Part shown: positions 22,235-32,300 of the stretch, piece after piece
Layout of the letters: each line of letters begins with the position of its first letter
How positions within the stretch are numbered: position 1 is the first letter of the stretch
NCBI RefSeq assembly: GCF_024496245.1
Contig: NZ_CP101740.1
Span: 434,001-498,000, forward strand
Length of the DNA: 64,000 bases
DNA from: Sphingomonas qomolangmaensis
GTDB lineage: Bacteria; Pseudomonadota; Alphaproteobacteria; Sphingomonadales; Sphingomonadaceae
Direction: 5' to 3'
Translations under genes and position numbers: made by a program
The notes under the pieces: model-generated
Databases searched by the model: none
Told to the model about the DNA's origin: nothing
What the model saw: only the letters and a program-made list of their open reading frames with translations

Positions 22235-23254
22235 TCAATATTTGTCGCGGCGCGGCTTCACCTGGCGCTTGCTCGGCAGCGTATCGGCCATCCGCGCGCC
22301 GCGCTCGCCCTGCGGCCGCGCATGGCCGGTGGTCGAATCGACCCCGGTCTGGCGCTCGGCCTCGGCATTGATCTCGGCACCGATCAGCACCGCATAGCTC
22401 GAAACGAAGAGCCACATCAGCAGCACCACCACCGCGCCCAAAGCGCCGTAAGTGGCGTTGTAATTGGCGAAATTGGCGGCGTAGATGCCGAAGCCGAAGG
22501 TTGCCGCGAGCCACAGCACGGTCGCGGCGAGCGACCCCACCGACAGCCACTGCCAGCGCGCCCGCGCGCGATCGGGGCCGTAGCGATAGACGCAGGCGAA
22601 GGCGGTGGTGGCGATCAGCGTCGCGACCAGCCAGGTCAGCGCCTGGATGAGGACCACGCCCGCGGGGCCGAGCAGGTCGGTGAATACCCGCAAATACCCC
22701 AGGACGCCCGCCGACATCAGTCCGATGATCGCGGCGACGACCGCGCCGATCGTGAGCAACGCCGACAGCAAGGTCGTCTTGAAGATATTGCGCCCCTCTT
22801 CTTCCTCATACACCACGTTGAGCGCCTGGATGATCGCGCTCGACGCACGCATCGCGCCATAGATCGACAGCGTGAGCGCGATCGCCAGCGCGAGCCCCGC
22901 GGTGTCGGCGGCGGTGGTGACGACCGAGATCAGCTGGTCCGAGATCAGCTTGGCGGCTTCGGCGGGCATCAGCTCGAACAGGGTCTGCATATGCCCGGTC
23001 ACCGTCACCGGATCAGCGACGAGGCCATAGGTCATCACCACCGCGCCGAGCAGCGGCACGAACGACAAGAACGCGTAGAAAGCGACCCCCGCCGCCATCA
23101 GCGACAGGTTGTGATATCCCGTCATCGTGTAGACGCGGAACAGGATCGACCGCCAAGCGGGCCAGGGGTGATGCCAGGGGCGCCGTGAATCTACCCCCGG
23201 AATCGCCGCGCGGTCGGTGGTCGGCTGGTCTTCGCTGGTCGCCGCGTCGGTCAT
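22235..23254 (-). CDS. YihY/virulence factor BrkB family membrane protein
   Basis: The 339-residue inner-membrane protein has about six hydrophobic segments in the YihY_inner_membr pattern: GYHNLSLMAAGVAFYAFLSFVPLLGA, then LSIYGAMRASSAIIQALNVVYEEEE, VYRYGPDRARARW, and an ANFANYNATYGALGAVVVLL block before the last helix. It ends in a polar, basic tail. YihY-family proteins were once named RNase BN in error; their molecular role is unsettled. It is divergent from tamA and converges on glcB with no bases between stop codons. Confidence 0.88.
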   Translation of the reverse strand: MTDAATSEDQPTTDRAAIPGVDSRRPWHHPWPAWRSILFRVYTMTGYHNLSLMAAGVAFYAFLSFVPLLGAVVMTYGLVADPVTVTGHMQTLFELMPAEAAKLISDQLISVVTTAADTAGLALAIALTLSIYGAMRASSAIIQALNVVYEEEEGRNIFKTTLLSALLTIGAVVAAIIGLMSAGVLGYLRVFTDLLGPAGVVLIQALTWLVATLIATTAFACVYRYGPDRARARWQWLSVGSLAATVLWLAATFGFGIYAANFANYNATYGALGAVVVLLMWLFVSSYAVLIGAEINAEAERQTGVDSTTGHARPQGERGARMADTLPSKRQVKPRRDKY

Positions 23255-23459
23255 CTATTCCCCCATTGGATCGCACGCTTAACGCCGCCCGGCGCCCTAG
23301 GATGCATAGCGTCCGGCAACGAACACGCTTTGCACCTGACATTGCAGCCAAAAAACTGCATGGGGGCGGGGAGCATAACGCCCCGCCGCTCGTTTGCGGG
23401 GTTTGAGGGGAAGAGCGCGCCGCGTTCGCCAGCACCCCGCACGCACAGCGGGGCCATCA

Positions 23460-25694
23460 GTGGGTACGGGTAGAGTTCTGAGCAATCTTTTATCGGGCCG
23501 TCGCGCGGGCCTGGGCGTCTCGACGCTGGCGCTGGTGTCCTCGCTGGTGCTGCTGCCAGCCGCTGCGGTTGCGCAAGTTTCGGCCGAGCCCGCTCCGGAG
23601 CAGTCGGCTCCCGCGCCGCAGGTCGAAGGTCCGATCATCCCCGAGGCCGAGTTCGAAGCCGCGCTGCCCTCGCTTTCGGGCGACATCAATGCGCCGCTCG
23701 AACCGATGCAGGATTTCGAGACGCCGGCGACCCCGCCGATGACGACCGAGACCACCGACGCTGACCAGGTCGTCGCGCCCGGCGTGATCGATCCCAACGC
23801 CATCGCGCCGCAACCGCTATCGGCCGAGGCGACCCTTGCCGAGCCGCTGCCGCCGCTTGCGACCTTCGAGGTCAATCCGCCGATCGAGGTGGCCGCGGGC
23901 ACCGACACCAAGCCGGTCGAGATCCGCTATACGATTGCCGTCGCCGGGCTCGAGGAAGTCGGCCTCGACGACGAGTTCGAAGCGCTGTCGGCGCTCGAGG
24001 AAGGCGATGGCGAAGCCGCCAACGCGACCCAGGTAGCCGCGCGTGCGCGCGAGGATGAGGAGCTCGCGCTGCGGCTGCTGCGTTCGATCGGCCATTACGA
24101 CGCGACCGTGGTGTCGGCGGTCGAGCAGAACCCCGCCAATTCGGGCAATTTGCGCGCAGTGCTCACCGCGACGCCGGGTCCGATGTACCGCTTCGGTTCG
24201 ATCGAGGTGAAGGCCGACCAGACCGTTCCCGCCGGCATGATCCTGCGGGAGCTGCCGCTGAAGGTCGGCGAGAATATCGATGCTGCGCGCGTCCAGGGTG
24301 CCGAGGCGAATGTCTCGCTCAAGCTGCCGCAACAAGGCTATCCCTTCGCCGAAGTCGGGCAGCGCGACATCCTGCTCGACGAACGCGTCTTTACCGGCGC
24401 CTACACGCTACCGGTGACGACCGGTCCGCGATCGTCGTTCGGGACGATCACCACCGAGGGCGATCCGGTGTTCGAGGTCGATCATCTGCAGGTGCTGACC
24501 CGCTTCGACGCGGGTGAACTCTATGACAGCCGCAAGGTCGACGATCTGCGCGATGCGCTGATCGCCACCAGCCTGTTCTCGACGGTGTCGGTCGAGCCGC
24601 AGCGCACGGGGACCCCAGGCCCTGACGGTACCGAGCAGGTGAATCTGCTGGTCCGCCAGAACAAGGGGCCGGCGCGCTCGCTGACCGCCGAGGCGGGCTA
24701 TGGCACCGGTCAAGGCCTTCGCGTCGAGGGCGCCTGGACGCATCGCAACCTGTTTCCGCCCGAAGGCGCGCTGATCGCCAACGTCGTCGCGGGCACGCAG
24801 GAGCAGGGGCTGGGGGTCACCTTCCGGCGCTCGAACGCCGGGCGGCGCGACCGCACCGTGTCGCTGACGGCCAGCGCGAACCGCTCGAACTACGAAGCGT
24901 TCGAGGCGTTCACCGGCACCTTGTCGGGGCGGATCAGCTATGACTCGACGCCGATCTGGCAGAAGCGGATCACCTATTTTTACGGGCTCGAGCTGATCGG
25001 CACCAACGAGGACGTGTTCGACTTCGACCTGAACGATCGGGTCCGCCGCACCTATGGCATCGCCGCCGCGCCGCTGTTCATCGGCTTCGATACCTCGGAT
25101 GATTTGCTCAATCCGACCAAGGGCTTCCGTCTCAAGCTCAACGTGAGCCCCGAAGCGTCGGTCCAGGGCAGCGCGCGGCCCTATGGCCGGTTCATGGTCG
25201 AGGGTACGGCCTACTACCCGATCGGCGACAGCATCGTGCTGGCCGGACGCGCACGCGCCGGCGCGATCGCGGGAATTTCGCGCGACGACCTTGCGCCTTC
25301 GCGGCGATATTATTCGGGTGGCGGCGGATCGGTGCGCGGCTTCGGCTTCCAGGAACTCGGCCCGCGCACCACCGAGCCCAATCCCGATTTCGATCCCGAG
25401 GACGAAGACAGCTCGCCAACGGTGTTCCGCCCGATCGGCGGCCGCAGCCTGAACGAATTTGCGATCGAGGCGCGCTATCGCTTCGGCAATTTCGGCATCG
25501 TCCCCTTCATCGATGCCGGGCAGGTGTATGACAGCACCTTGCCCAAGGGATCGGACCTGCGCTTTGGCGCTGGGATCGGCGGGCGTTTCTATACCAATTT
25601 CGGCCCGATGCGGCTCGATGTCGCAACCCCGATCGCGCGCCGCGAAGGCGAATCGCTGATCGCGGTCTATATCTCGATCGGGCAGGCATTTTGA
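23460..25694 (+). CDS. tamA: TamA: Omp85-family outer membrane translocation protein
   Basis: The product of about 744 residues has a signal peptide (hydrophobic STLALVSSLVLLPAAAVAQ) and then a Pro/Ala/Glu-rich stretch of roughly 100 residues. POTRA-type repeats follow, then a 16-strand barrel domain beginning around LRVEGAWTHRNLFPPEG. Omp85 features include GGGGSVRGFGFQELGPR, the loop-6 VRGF motif, and a C-terminus ending in aromatic Phe (AVYISIGQAF). TamA works with the adjacent TamB in outer-membrane protein insertion or lipid transport. The start is uncertain; GTG at 23460 puts the signal peptide near the N-terminus. The frame is open a further 66 bases upstream. E. coli TamA is 577 residues, so the extra length sits in the low-complexity N-terminal region. 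Confidence 0.9.
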   Translation: MGTGRVLSNLLSGRRAGLGVSTLALVSSLVLLPAAAVAQVSAEPAPEQSAPAPQVEGPIIPEAEFEAALPSLSGDINAPLEPMQDFETPATPPMTTETTDADQVVAPGVIDPNAIAPQPLSAEATLAEPLPPLATFEVNPPIEVAAGTDTKPVEIRYTIAVAGLEEVGLDDEFEALSALEEGDGEAANATQVAARAREDEELALRLLRSIGHYDATVVSAVEQNPANSGNLRAVLTATPGPMYRFGSIEVKADQTVPAGMILRELPLKVGENIDAARVQGAEANVSLKLPQQGYPFAEVGQRDILLDERVFTGAYTLPVTTGPRSSFGTITTEGDPVFEVDHLQVLTRFDAGELYDSRKVDDLRDALIATSLFSTVSVEPQRTGTPGPDGTEQVNLLVRQNKGPARSLTAEAGYGTGQGLRVEGAWTHRNLFPPEGALIANVVAGTQEQGLGVTFRRSNAGRRDRTVSLTASANRSNYEAFEAFTGTLSGRISYDSTPIWQKRITYFYGLELIGTNEDVFDFDLNDRVRRTYGIAAAPLFIGFDTSDDLLNPTKGFRLKLNVSPEASVQGSARPYGRFMVEGTAYYPIGDSIVLAGRARAGAIAGISRDDLAPSRRYYSGGGGSVRGFGFQELGPRTTEPNPDFDPEDEDSSPTVFRPIGGRSLNEFAIEARYRFGNFGIVPFIDAGQVYDSTLPKGSDLRFGAGIGGRFYTNFGPMRLDVATPIARREGESLIAVYISIGQAF

Positions 25695-28600
25695 TGACCG
25701 ACACTATCGTGCACGACCAACCCGACGCGCCGCACGACGAGCATATCGTCGTACGCGCGCCGCTGTGGCAGCGCATCCTGAAATGGGTCGGGATCGCGAT
25801 CGGCGTCATCGCGCTGTTGCTGGTGGTAATCGTCGCGGTGATCAACACCGCGCCGGGCCGGCGCTTCGTCGCCGACCAGATCAACGGCTACACGCTGGCT
25901 TCGGGCCTCAATATCCAGGTCGGGCGGATCGAAGGGTCGTTGTACGGGGCAATGGTGCTGCGCGATGTGCGCGTTCGCGACCAGCGCGGGGTGTTCGCGA
26001 CCTCGCCGAGCCTTGCGGTCGATTGGCGACCGTTCGCGTTTGCATCGAACCATGTCGATATCCGGTCGCTGACCAGCCCGCTGGTGCGTGTCGCGCGGCT
26101 GCCCGAATTGAAGGAAACGCCGAGCGATCCCGACGCGCCGTTGCTTCCCGATCTCGACATCGACGTGAACCGCCTGGCGATCGAGCGGATCGAGCTCGCT
26201 CCGGCAGTCGCCGGGCAGCGCTATATAGCGCGGATCGACAGCGAAGTGCATATCGCGGATCGCCGCGCGCAGATCACCGCCAACGCAGCGACGATCGCCG
26301 CGGCAGGGGTTGCCGGCGGCGACCGGCTGACATTGGCGCTCGACGCGGTCCCCGATGACGACCGGTTCGACGTCGATCTGAAGCTCAATGCCCCGGCGGG
26401 CGGGATGATCGGCAGCATGGCGTCGCTGCAGGCGCCGTTGTTCCTCACGATCGACGGGCAGGGGAGCTGGGCGCGCTGGACGGGCCGGCTGGCGGGAACG
26501 CTCGGCGGCCAGAGCCTTGCCAATATCGGCATCACCGCGCGCGACGGCTTCTTCCAGGTACGCGGCCGCGCGCAGCCCGGCGCCTATCTCGAAGGCCCGG
26601 TCGAGCGGCTGACGTCGCCCGCATTACAGGTCGCACTCGACGCGCGGCTGCTCGAGAACCGGCGCCTCGACACCCAGCTTCGGCTGCGGTCGGACGCGCT
26701 GGCGGTATCGACGCAGGGATTGCTCGATCTGGGGCGTAGCCGCTTCGAAGGCTTCCGCGCCGAAGCGTTGCTGCTGACCCCCGGCGCAATCCTCGAAAAC
26801 CTCAATGGCCGCGCGGTGCGCGCGCAGGTCGCGCTCGACGGCGCGTTCGCGACGCCGACGGTCGACTATAAGCTGCAGGCGGCGGCGATCGGCTTCGGCG
26901 AAACCGTAGTTGAACAGCTCTACGCCGAAGGCCGCGCGACGGTGAACACGGATCGGATCCTGGTGCCGGTCAGCGCGCGTGCGGCGCGCGTCTCTGGGCT
27001 CAACGCCGCGGTGGGCGGCCTCGTCACCAACGTCACGATCAACGGCGACCTCGCCTATTCGGGCGATCAGATCCTGTCGGACAATCTGCGCATCCGATCG
27101 GATCGGATCGACGCCACCGCGATCATCGTCGCCGACTTGGGCAGCGGGCGCTACACCGGCGCGCTAAAGGGCCGGGTCAACGATTACGAGCTCGCCTCGA
27201 TCGGCATTCTCGATCTCACCACCGACGCCGATGTCGTCGCCACCGCCGATGGCTATGGAATCCGCGGCCGCGTCGTCGCGCAGACCAAGCGGCTGTTCAA
27301 CGATGGCGTCCGCAATTTCCTGGGTGGGAACGCCACCACCGCGGCGAACGTGTCGCTGGGGCCCGACGGGATCGTCCGCTTCGACAATCTGCGACTGAAT
27401 GCGCCGCAATTCCGCATCACCCGTGGATCGGGGCAATATGATTTTGCCGGGCCATTGCTGGTCAATGCCGATGCAGTGTCGACCCAATATGGGCCGATCT
27501 CGGCGCGGGTGAGCGGCAGCGTCGCCGCCCCGGTCGTGCTGGTGCGTGCGCCACGCCCGGGGGTCGGCGTCGGCTTGACCAATCTGGTCGCGAACATCCG
27601 CGGCCAGGGCGAAGGCTATGCGATCAAGGCGACGGGCGGCACCGATTATGGCCCGTTCAACGCCAACGTCCTGCTGCGGACTGCGCCGCGCCTCACCGCC
27701 GATATCCGCGATACCGTATTCGCGGGGGTCAACATCAACGGGCGGATCGCGGCGACCGATGCGGGGCCGTTCACCGGTGCGCTGAACTTCGCCGGCTCGG
27801 GAATCAACGGAACCGCGCGCTTGGGTGCGGTCGGGCGTTACCAGAGCGCCAATGTCAGCGCGCGCGCCTATAACGCGCGGATTCCAGGCGATGCCGGGCT
27901 GACGATCGGGCGTGCGATCGTCGATAGCTCGGTGGTGCTGTACGACGATGCGCCCGCGATGGTGTTCGACGCGCAGGTCGCCAATTTCCGCCAGGGCGAG
28001 TTCGTCGTGACGCAGGCGCGCGCGCGCGGCAATTATCGCGGCGGCAACGGTACCGTGACCGCACTCGCGCGCGGTTCGTCGGGCGTGCCGTTCGAGATCG
28101 CGGCCAATGCACGATTGAGCCCGAACCAGTATCTCGTGGCGCTGAAGGGGACGGGCAACGGCATCGATTTCCGCACCGCGCAGCCCGCGCGGATCGTCCC
28201 GGTGAATGGCGGCTATCGACTGCTCCCGACACGGCTCGATTTCGACAACGGCTCGGCACGGATTGCCGGCACCTATGGCAACGGTCTGTCGGTGCAGGCA
28301 CGGCTCGACAAGCTCGACCTGGCAGTCGCCAATGCGTTCGTCCCAGGGCTCGGGCTCGGCGGATCGGCTAGCGGCAGTTTCGCGGTAACGCAGGCGGCGG
28401 GTGCGGCATTCCCGACCGGCACTGCACGCATCGAGGTCGCCAACTTCACGCGATCGAGCCTCGCCACGGTTTCGGCCCCGGTCGATATCCAGGCAATCGG
28501 CACGCTGGGATCGGGGCGCAGCGACCTGCGCGCGATCGTCCAGCGCGGCGGCGCGACGATCGGCCGCGTCGTGGCAGGCTTTACCCCCGGCAGCGGCGGC

Positions 28601-29908
28601 TATGCGCAGGCGCCGTTGACCGGCGGCATCCGCTACAACGGCCCATCTGACGTGCTGTTCTCGTTGACGGGAATCGCCGATCAGCAGGTGTCGGGACCGG
28701 TCGGCATCGCCGCCGACTTCTCGGGCACCGTGGGGGCACCGCGGATCGCCGGCGTCCTGCGCGCGAACAACCTGACCTATGAGAACGAAACCTATGGCAC
28801 GCGCCTGACCGCGATGCGGGTCAACGGTCGGTTCAACAATGATCGGTTCGAACTGACCGAGGTCCGCGCGACGGCGGGCGAGGGCAGTGTCACCGCGCAG
28901 GGGTATGTCGGGCTTGCCGCCAATAGCGGCTTCCCGATCGATATCCGCGCCAAGCTCGACAATGCGCGGCTGGCGCGTAGCGACGCGCTGGGCGCGACCG
29001 CGACGGGGAACCTGCGGATTACCAACGGTGCCGATGGCGGGCTGATCCGCGGCGATATCCTGATCCCCGAGGCGCGCTATCAGGTGATCCGCCAGGGTGC
29101 CGCCGAGGTCGCGGTGCTAACCGGCGTCCGCCGGCGCGGCGATGTCGTGCGGGCGGCCGACGATGGCGACGACACGCCATCGGGGCCACCGGGGCTGTTC
29201 CGGCTGGCAATCAACGTGCGCGCGGACAACCGGCTATACGTGTCTGGCATGGGGCTAGAATCCGAATGGGAGGCGAATCTTCGTGTCGGCGGTACCTCGG
29301 CAGCGCCGCGGATCACCGGGACGATCGAAGTCGTGCGCGGTACCTATTCCTTCTCGGGCAAGCGCTTCGACCTGACGCGCGGCGTGATCAGCTATGAGGG
29401 CAACAACCTCACCAACCCCAATATCGCGATTTCGGCGAGCACGACGACCGAGGGGGTAACGGCGATCATCAACGTCACCGGCACCGCGCAGCGGCCGCAG
29501 GTCGCGTTCACCTCGACCCCCGCACTGGCGCAGGACGAAGTGCTCTCGCGGGTGTTGTTCGGCAGCTCGGTGACGAACCTGTCGGCGATCCAGGCGATCC
29601 AGCTCGCCTCGGCGCTCAATTCGCTGCGCGGGTCGGGCGGTGGGCTCAATCCGCTGGGCGAGCTTCGCCAGGCGGGCGGGATCGACCGGCTGCGGATCGT
29701 CGGCGGCGACGAGGCGACCGGGCGCGGGACGGCATTGTCGGCGGGGCAGTATCTGACCGACGACATCTATGTCGAGATCATCACCGACGCGCGCGGCTTC
29801 ACCGCGACCCAGCTCGAGGTCGCGCTGACCAAGACGCTGAGCGTGCTGTCACAGACCGGATCGTTCGGCGGGTCGAGCGTCAATTTCCGCTACTCGCGCG
29901 ATTATTGA
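25694..29908 (+). CDS. tamB: TamB: translocation and assembly module protein
   Basis: The 1404-residue protein has an N-terminal membrane anchor (about residues 25-50, GIAIGVIALLLVVIVAVINT) and a long periplasmic beta-rich body. The C-terminal DUF490/TamB domain shows RVGGTSAAPRITGTIEVVRG, YSFSGKRFDLTRG and DEVLSRVLFG. It starts inside the tamA stop (TGATG), so expression is coupled. Predominantly repetitive beta structure fits the hydrophobic taco-like groove of TamB/AsmA-like proteins now linked to phospholipid transport between membranes. Length is normal for alphaproteobacteria (about 1300-1500). Confidence 0.95.
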   Translation: MTDTIVHDQPDAPHDEHIVVRAPLWQRILKWVGIAIGVIALLLVVIVAVINTAPGRRFVADQINGYTLASGLNIQVGRIEGSLYGAMVLRDVRVRDQRGVFATSPSLAVDWRPFAFASNHVDIRSLTSPLVRVARLPELKETPSDPDAPLLPDLDIDVNRLAIERIELAPAVAGQRYIARIDSEVHIADRRAQITANAATIAAAGVAGGDRLTLALDAVPDDDRFDVDLKLNAPAGGMIGSMASLQAPLFLTIDGQGSWARWTGRLAGTLGGQSLANIGITARDGFFQVRGRAQPGAYLEGPVERLTSPALQVALDARLLENRRLDTQLRLRSDALAVSTQGLLDLGRSRFEGFRAEALLLTPGAILENLNGRAVRAQVALDGAFATPTVDYKLQAAAIGFGETVVEQLYAEGRATVNTDRILVPVSARAARVSGLNAAVGGLVTNVTINGDLAYSGDQILSDNLRIRSDRIDATAIIVADLGSGRYTGALKGRVNDYELASIGILDLTTDADVVATADGYGIRGRVVAQTKRLFNDGVRNFLGGNATTAANVSLGPDGIVRFDNLRLNAPQFRITRGSGQYDFAGPLLVNADAVSTQYGPISARVSGSVAAPVVLVRAPRPGVGVGLTNLVANIRGQGEGYAIKATGGTDYGPFNANVLLRTAPRLTADIRDTVFAGVNINGRIAATDAGPFTGALNFAGSGINGTARLGAVGRYQSANVSARAYNARIPGDAGLTIGRAIVDSSVVLYDDAPAMVFDAQVANFRQGEFVVTQARARGNYRGGNGTVTALARGSSGVPFEIAANARLSPNQYLVALKGTGNGIDFRTAQPARIVPVNGGYRLLPTRLDFDNGSARIAGTYGNGLSVQARLDKLDLAVANAFVPGLGLGGSASGSFAVTQAAGAAFPTGTARIEVANFTRSSLATVSAPVDIQAIGTLGSGRSDLRAIVQRGGATIGRVVAGFTPGSGGYAQAPLTGGIRYNGPSDVLFSLTGIADQQVSGPVGIAADFSGTVGAPRIAGVLRANNLTYENETYGTRLTAMRVNGRFNNDRFELTEVRATAGEGSVTAQGYVGLAANSGFPIDIRAKLDNARLARSDALGATATGNLRITNGADGGLIRGDILIPEARYQVIRQGAAEVAVLTGVRRRGDVVRAADDGDDTPSGPPGLFRLAINVRADNRLYVSGMGLESEWEANLRVGGTSAAPRITGTIEVVRGTYSFSGKRFDLTRGVISYEGNNLTNPNIAISASTTTEGVTAIINVTGTAQRPQVAFTSTPALAQDEVLSRVLFGSSVTNLSAIQAIQLASALNSLRGSGGGLNPLGELRQAGGIDRLRIVGGDEATGRGTALSAGQYLTDDIYVEIITDARGFTATQLEVALTKTLSVLSQTGSFGGSSVNFRYSRDY

Positions 29909-29918
29909 CGACTGAAGA

Positions 29919-29948
29919 ACGGAAGGCGGGCGATGTCCCGCCTTCCGT
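29919..29948. terminator. Hairpin after tamB
   Basis: A perfect 12-base stem, ACGGAAGGCGGG (29919-29930) with CCCGCCTTCCGT (29937-29948), and loop CGATGT, lies ten bases after the tamB stop. No T-run follows. It may be a weak terminator or mRNA-stabilising structure between tamB and the monooxygenase gene. Confidence 0.5.
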
Positions 29949-29990
29949 CGCTGCGCAAGATCGCCTAGCGAAGGTCGCGGGAGAAACGCG

Positions 29991-31463
29991 ATGACCGTTG
30001 AGCATTTCGACGTGGTGGTGGTGGGCGCCGGCCTGTCGGGAATCGGCGCGGGGCATTACCTACGCGAGCGCTGCCCCGATCGCAGCTTCGTCATCCTCGA
30101 AGGTCGCGCGCGGATGGGGGGCACCTGGGACCTGTTCCGCTATCCGGGGATCCGCTCGGACTCGGACATGCATACGCTCGGCTATGCGTTCAAGCCGTGG
30201 AACGAGGCCAAGGCGATCGCCGATGGCCCGTCGATCCTGCGCTATATCGAGGAAACCGCGCACGAGGACGATCTTGATTCGCGTATCCGCTATCGCGAGC
30301 GTGTGGTGGGGGCCGACTGGTCGAGCGCCGATGCGTGCTGGACGCTGACGGTGGAGGCAGAGGGGGCAGGGCGGCGGACCTACACCTGCAACTTCCTGCA
30401 CATGTGCACCGGCTATTACGATTATGCCAAGGGCTACACCCCCGATTTTGCGGGGCGCGACGATTTCGCCGGCACGATAGTCCATCCGCAATTCTGGCCC
30501 GCCGACCTCGATTATGCGGGCAAGCGCGTGGTGGTGATCGGCAGCGGCGCAACCGCGGTGACCCTGGTGCCCGAACTCGCCAAGACTGCCGCGCATGTCA
30601 CGATGCTCCAGCGCTCGCCGAGCTATGTCGTCGCGCGCCCCTCGCACGATCGCTTCGCCAATTGGTTGCGCACCGTCGCGCCGTCGAAGGTCGCTTATGG
30701 CGTGGTCCGCTGGCGCAACGTGCTGCTCGGGCAATTCTTCTACGGTCGCACGCGCAAATATCCCGAACGCACCAAGAAGCGACTGCTCGGCTGGGTGCGC
30801 GGGCATCTCGGCCCCGACTATGACGTCGATACCCATTTCACCCCGAGCTATAATCCCTGGGATCAGCGGCTATGCCTGGTCCCCGACGCCGATCTGTTCG
30901 AGACGATCAAGCGCGGCGAGGCGAGCGTCGTCACCGGGCATATCGATCGCTTCACGCCGACCGGCATCCGGCTGACCAATGGCGAGGAAGTGCCCGCCGA
31001 CATCATCGTCACCGCGACCGGGCTCGAGCTGCAGCTGATGGCCGACATGCCGGTGACCGTCGACGGGACTGCGATCGATTTCAGCCAGACGCTGAACTAC
31101 AAGGGGATGATGTTCAGCGGCGTGCCCAACCTCGCTTATTCGTTCGGCTATACCAACGCGTCGTGGACGCTGAAGGCCGACCTGACCGCGGCCTATGTCT
31201 GCCGGCTGCTCAACGCGATGACCAAGCGCGGGCTTCGCCAGGCGACGCCGGTACCCGGCGACACCGACGCCGCGGCGCATCCGTTCCTCGATTTCTCCTC
31301 GGGCTATGTCCAGCGCGCGCTCGATCGATTTCCCAAACAGGGCGCACGCGCGCCGTGGAAATTGCATCAGAGCTATGCGCGTGACCTGGTGGCGCTGCGC
31401 TTCGGCTCGATCGACGACGACATGGTGTTTTCGAACCCGTCGCGGCAGAAGCGTGCTGCGTGA
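29991..31463 (+). CDS. Flavin-containing monooxygenase, type I Baeyer-Villiger type
   Basis: The 490-residue protein has two dinucleotide-binding sites: VVVVGAGLSGIGAG (about 8-21) for FAD and VVVIGSGATAVTLVPEL near 177 for NADPH. Between them, FAGTIVHPQFWP matches the Baeyer-Villiger fingerprint FxGxxxHxxxWP. MGGTWDLFRYPGIRSDSDM is also typical. Such enzymes insert oxygen into ketones to give esters or lactones, or oxidise heteroatoms. Substrate is unknown and no ester hydrolase or catabolic genes lie alongside. A GGGAGAAA ribosome-binding site precedes the ATG. It stands alone between tamB and otsB. Confidence 0.88.
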   Translation: MTVEHFDVVVVGAGLSGIGAGHYLRERCPDRSFVILEGRARMGGTWDLFRYPGIRSDSDMHTLGYAFKPWNEAKAIADGPSILRYIEETAHEDDLDSRIRYRERVVGADWSSADACWTLTVEAEGAGRRTYTCNFLHMCTGYYDYAKGYTPDFAGRDDFAGTIVHPQFWPADLDYAGKRVVVIGSGATAVTLVPELAKTAAHVTMLQRSPSYVVARPSHDRFANWLRTVAPSKVAYGVVRWRNVLLGQFFYGRTRKYPERTKKRLLGWVRGHLGPDYDVDTHFTPSYNPWDQRLCLVPDADLFETIKRGEASVVTGHIDRFTPTGIRLTNGEEVPADIIVTATGLELQLMADMPVTVDGTAIDFSQTLNYKGMMFSGVPNLAYSFGYTNASWTLKADLTAAYVCRLLNAMTKRGLRQATPVPGDTDAAAHPFLDFSSGYVQRALDRFPKQGARAPWKLHQSYARDLVALRFGSIDDDMVFSNPSRQKRAA

Positions 31464-31514
31464 TCCTTCAAAGCTTTTGCCGCGGTGCGACGCCGGTTCG
31501 CAGGCGGAATTTTC

Positions 31515-32300
31515 ATGTGCCGGGAGGCCGATTTGCAGACTGACTTGAATGACGATCCCCAGGCGCTGTTGCCGCCGCCTGGGGGGCTGCTGCGCGACGC
31601 CAGCCTGTTCCTAGATTTCGACGGCACGCTGGTCGAATTGCAAGACCGTCCCGATGCGGTCACCGCCGACATCAGCTTGCGCGACTTGATTGCGCGGCTC
31701 GGCGCGGTGCTTGATGGCCGGTTGGCCATCGTTACCGGGCGCGCGATCGAGCATATCGAGGTGATGTTCGATGGACTGCCCTTCGCGGTGGCGGGCAGCC
31801 ACGGCGTCGAGTTCCGCTGGCCCGACGGGCGCGACCTGCAGCCGAGCCTGCCGCCGACGCTCGACGCGGCGCGCGCCGAGGTCCACGCGTTTGCCGCCTC
31901 GCGCGAGCATGTGCTGGTCGAGACCAAGCCGTTTGGCGTCGGGCTGCATTACCGCATGGCGCCGCAGCATGAGGACGACGCGCGCGTGCTCGCCGAGCGG
32001 CTGGCCGACGAACATGCGCTGCATCTGCAACCGGGGAAGATGATGATCGAATTGCGCGGCGCCACTGGCGACAAGGGGACCGCGATCACGCGGCTGATGG
32101 AGGATGCGCCCTTCGCGGGGACGCGTCCGGTGTTCCTTGGCGACGACGTGACCGACGAGGATGGCTTCCACGCGGTGGCGGCGCTCGGCGGGGTGGGGAT
32201 ATTGGTGGGCGATGCGCGCCCGACCGCGGCGGGCTATCGCCTCGCCGACGTGGCGCAGGTGCGCGCCTGGCTGCAGGACGCCGCGCAGGTGACCGCATGA
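31515..32300 (+). CDS. otsB: Trehalose-6-phosphate phosphatase
   Basis: The 261-residue HAD-superfamily phosphatase removes phosphate from trehalose 6-phosphate. Catalytic motif LFLDFDGTLV has Asp34 and Asp36. LAIVTGRAIEHI and AGSHGVEF are family blocks; GDKGTAI and FLGDDVTDEDGF are the late HAD motifs. I chose the ATG at 31515; an in-frame GTG lies 30 bases upstream. It overlaps the GH15 gene as ATGA and so opens an otsB-GH15-otsA operon. Confidence 0.94.
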   Translation: MCREADLQTDLNDDPQALLPPPGGLLRDASLFLDFDGTLVELQDRPDAVTADISLRDLIARLGAVLDGRLAIVTGRAIEHIEVMFDGLPFAVAGSHGVEFRWPDGRDLQPSLPPTLDAARAEVHAFAASREHVLVETKPFGVGLHYRMAPQHEDDARVLAERLADEHALHLQPGKMMIELRGATGDKGTAITRLMEDAPFAGTRPVFLGDDVTDEDGFHAVAALGGVGILVGDARPTAAGYRLADVAQVRAWLQDAAQVTA

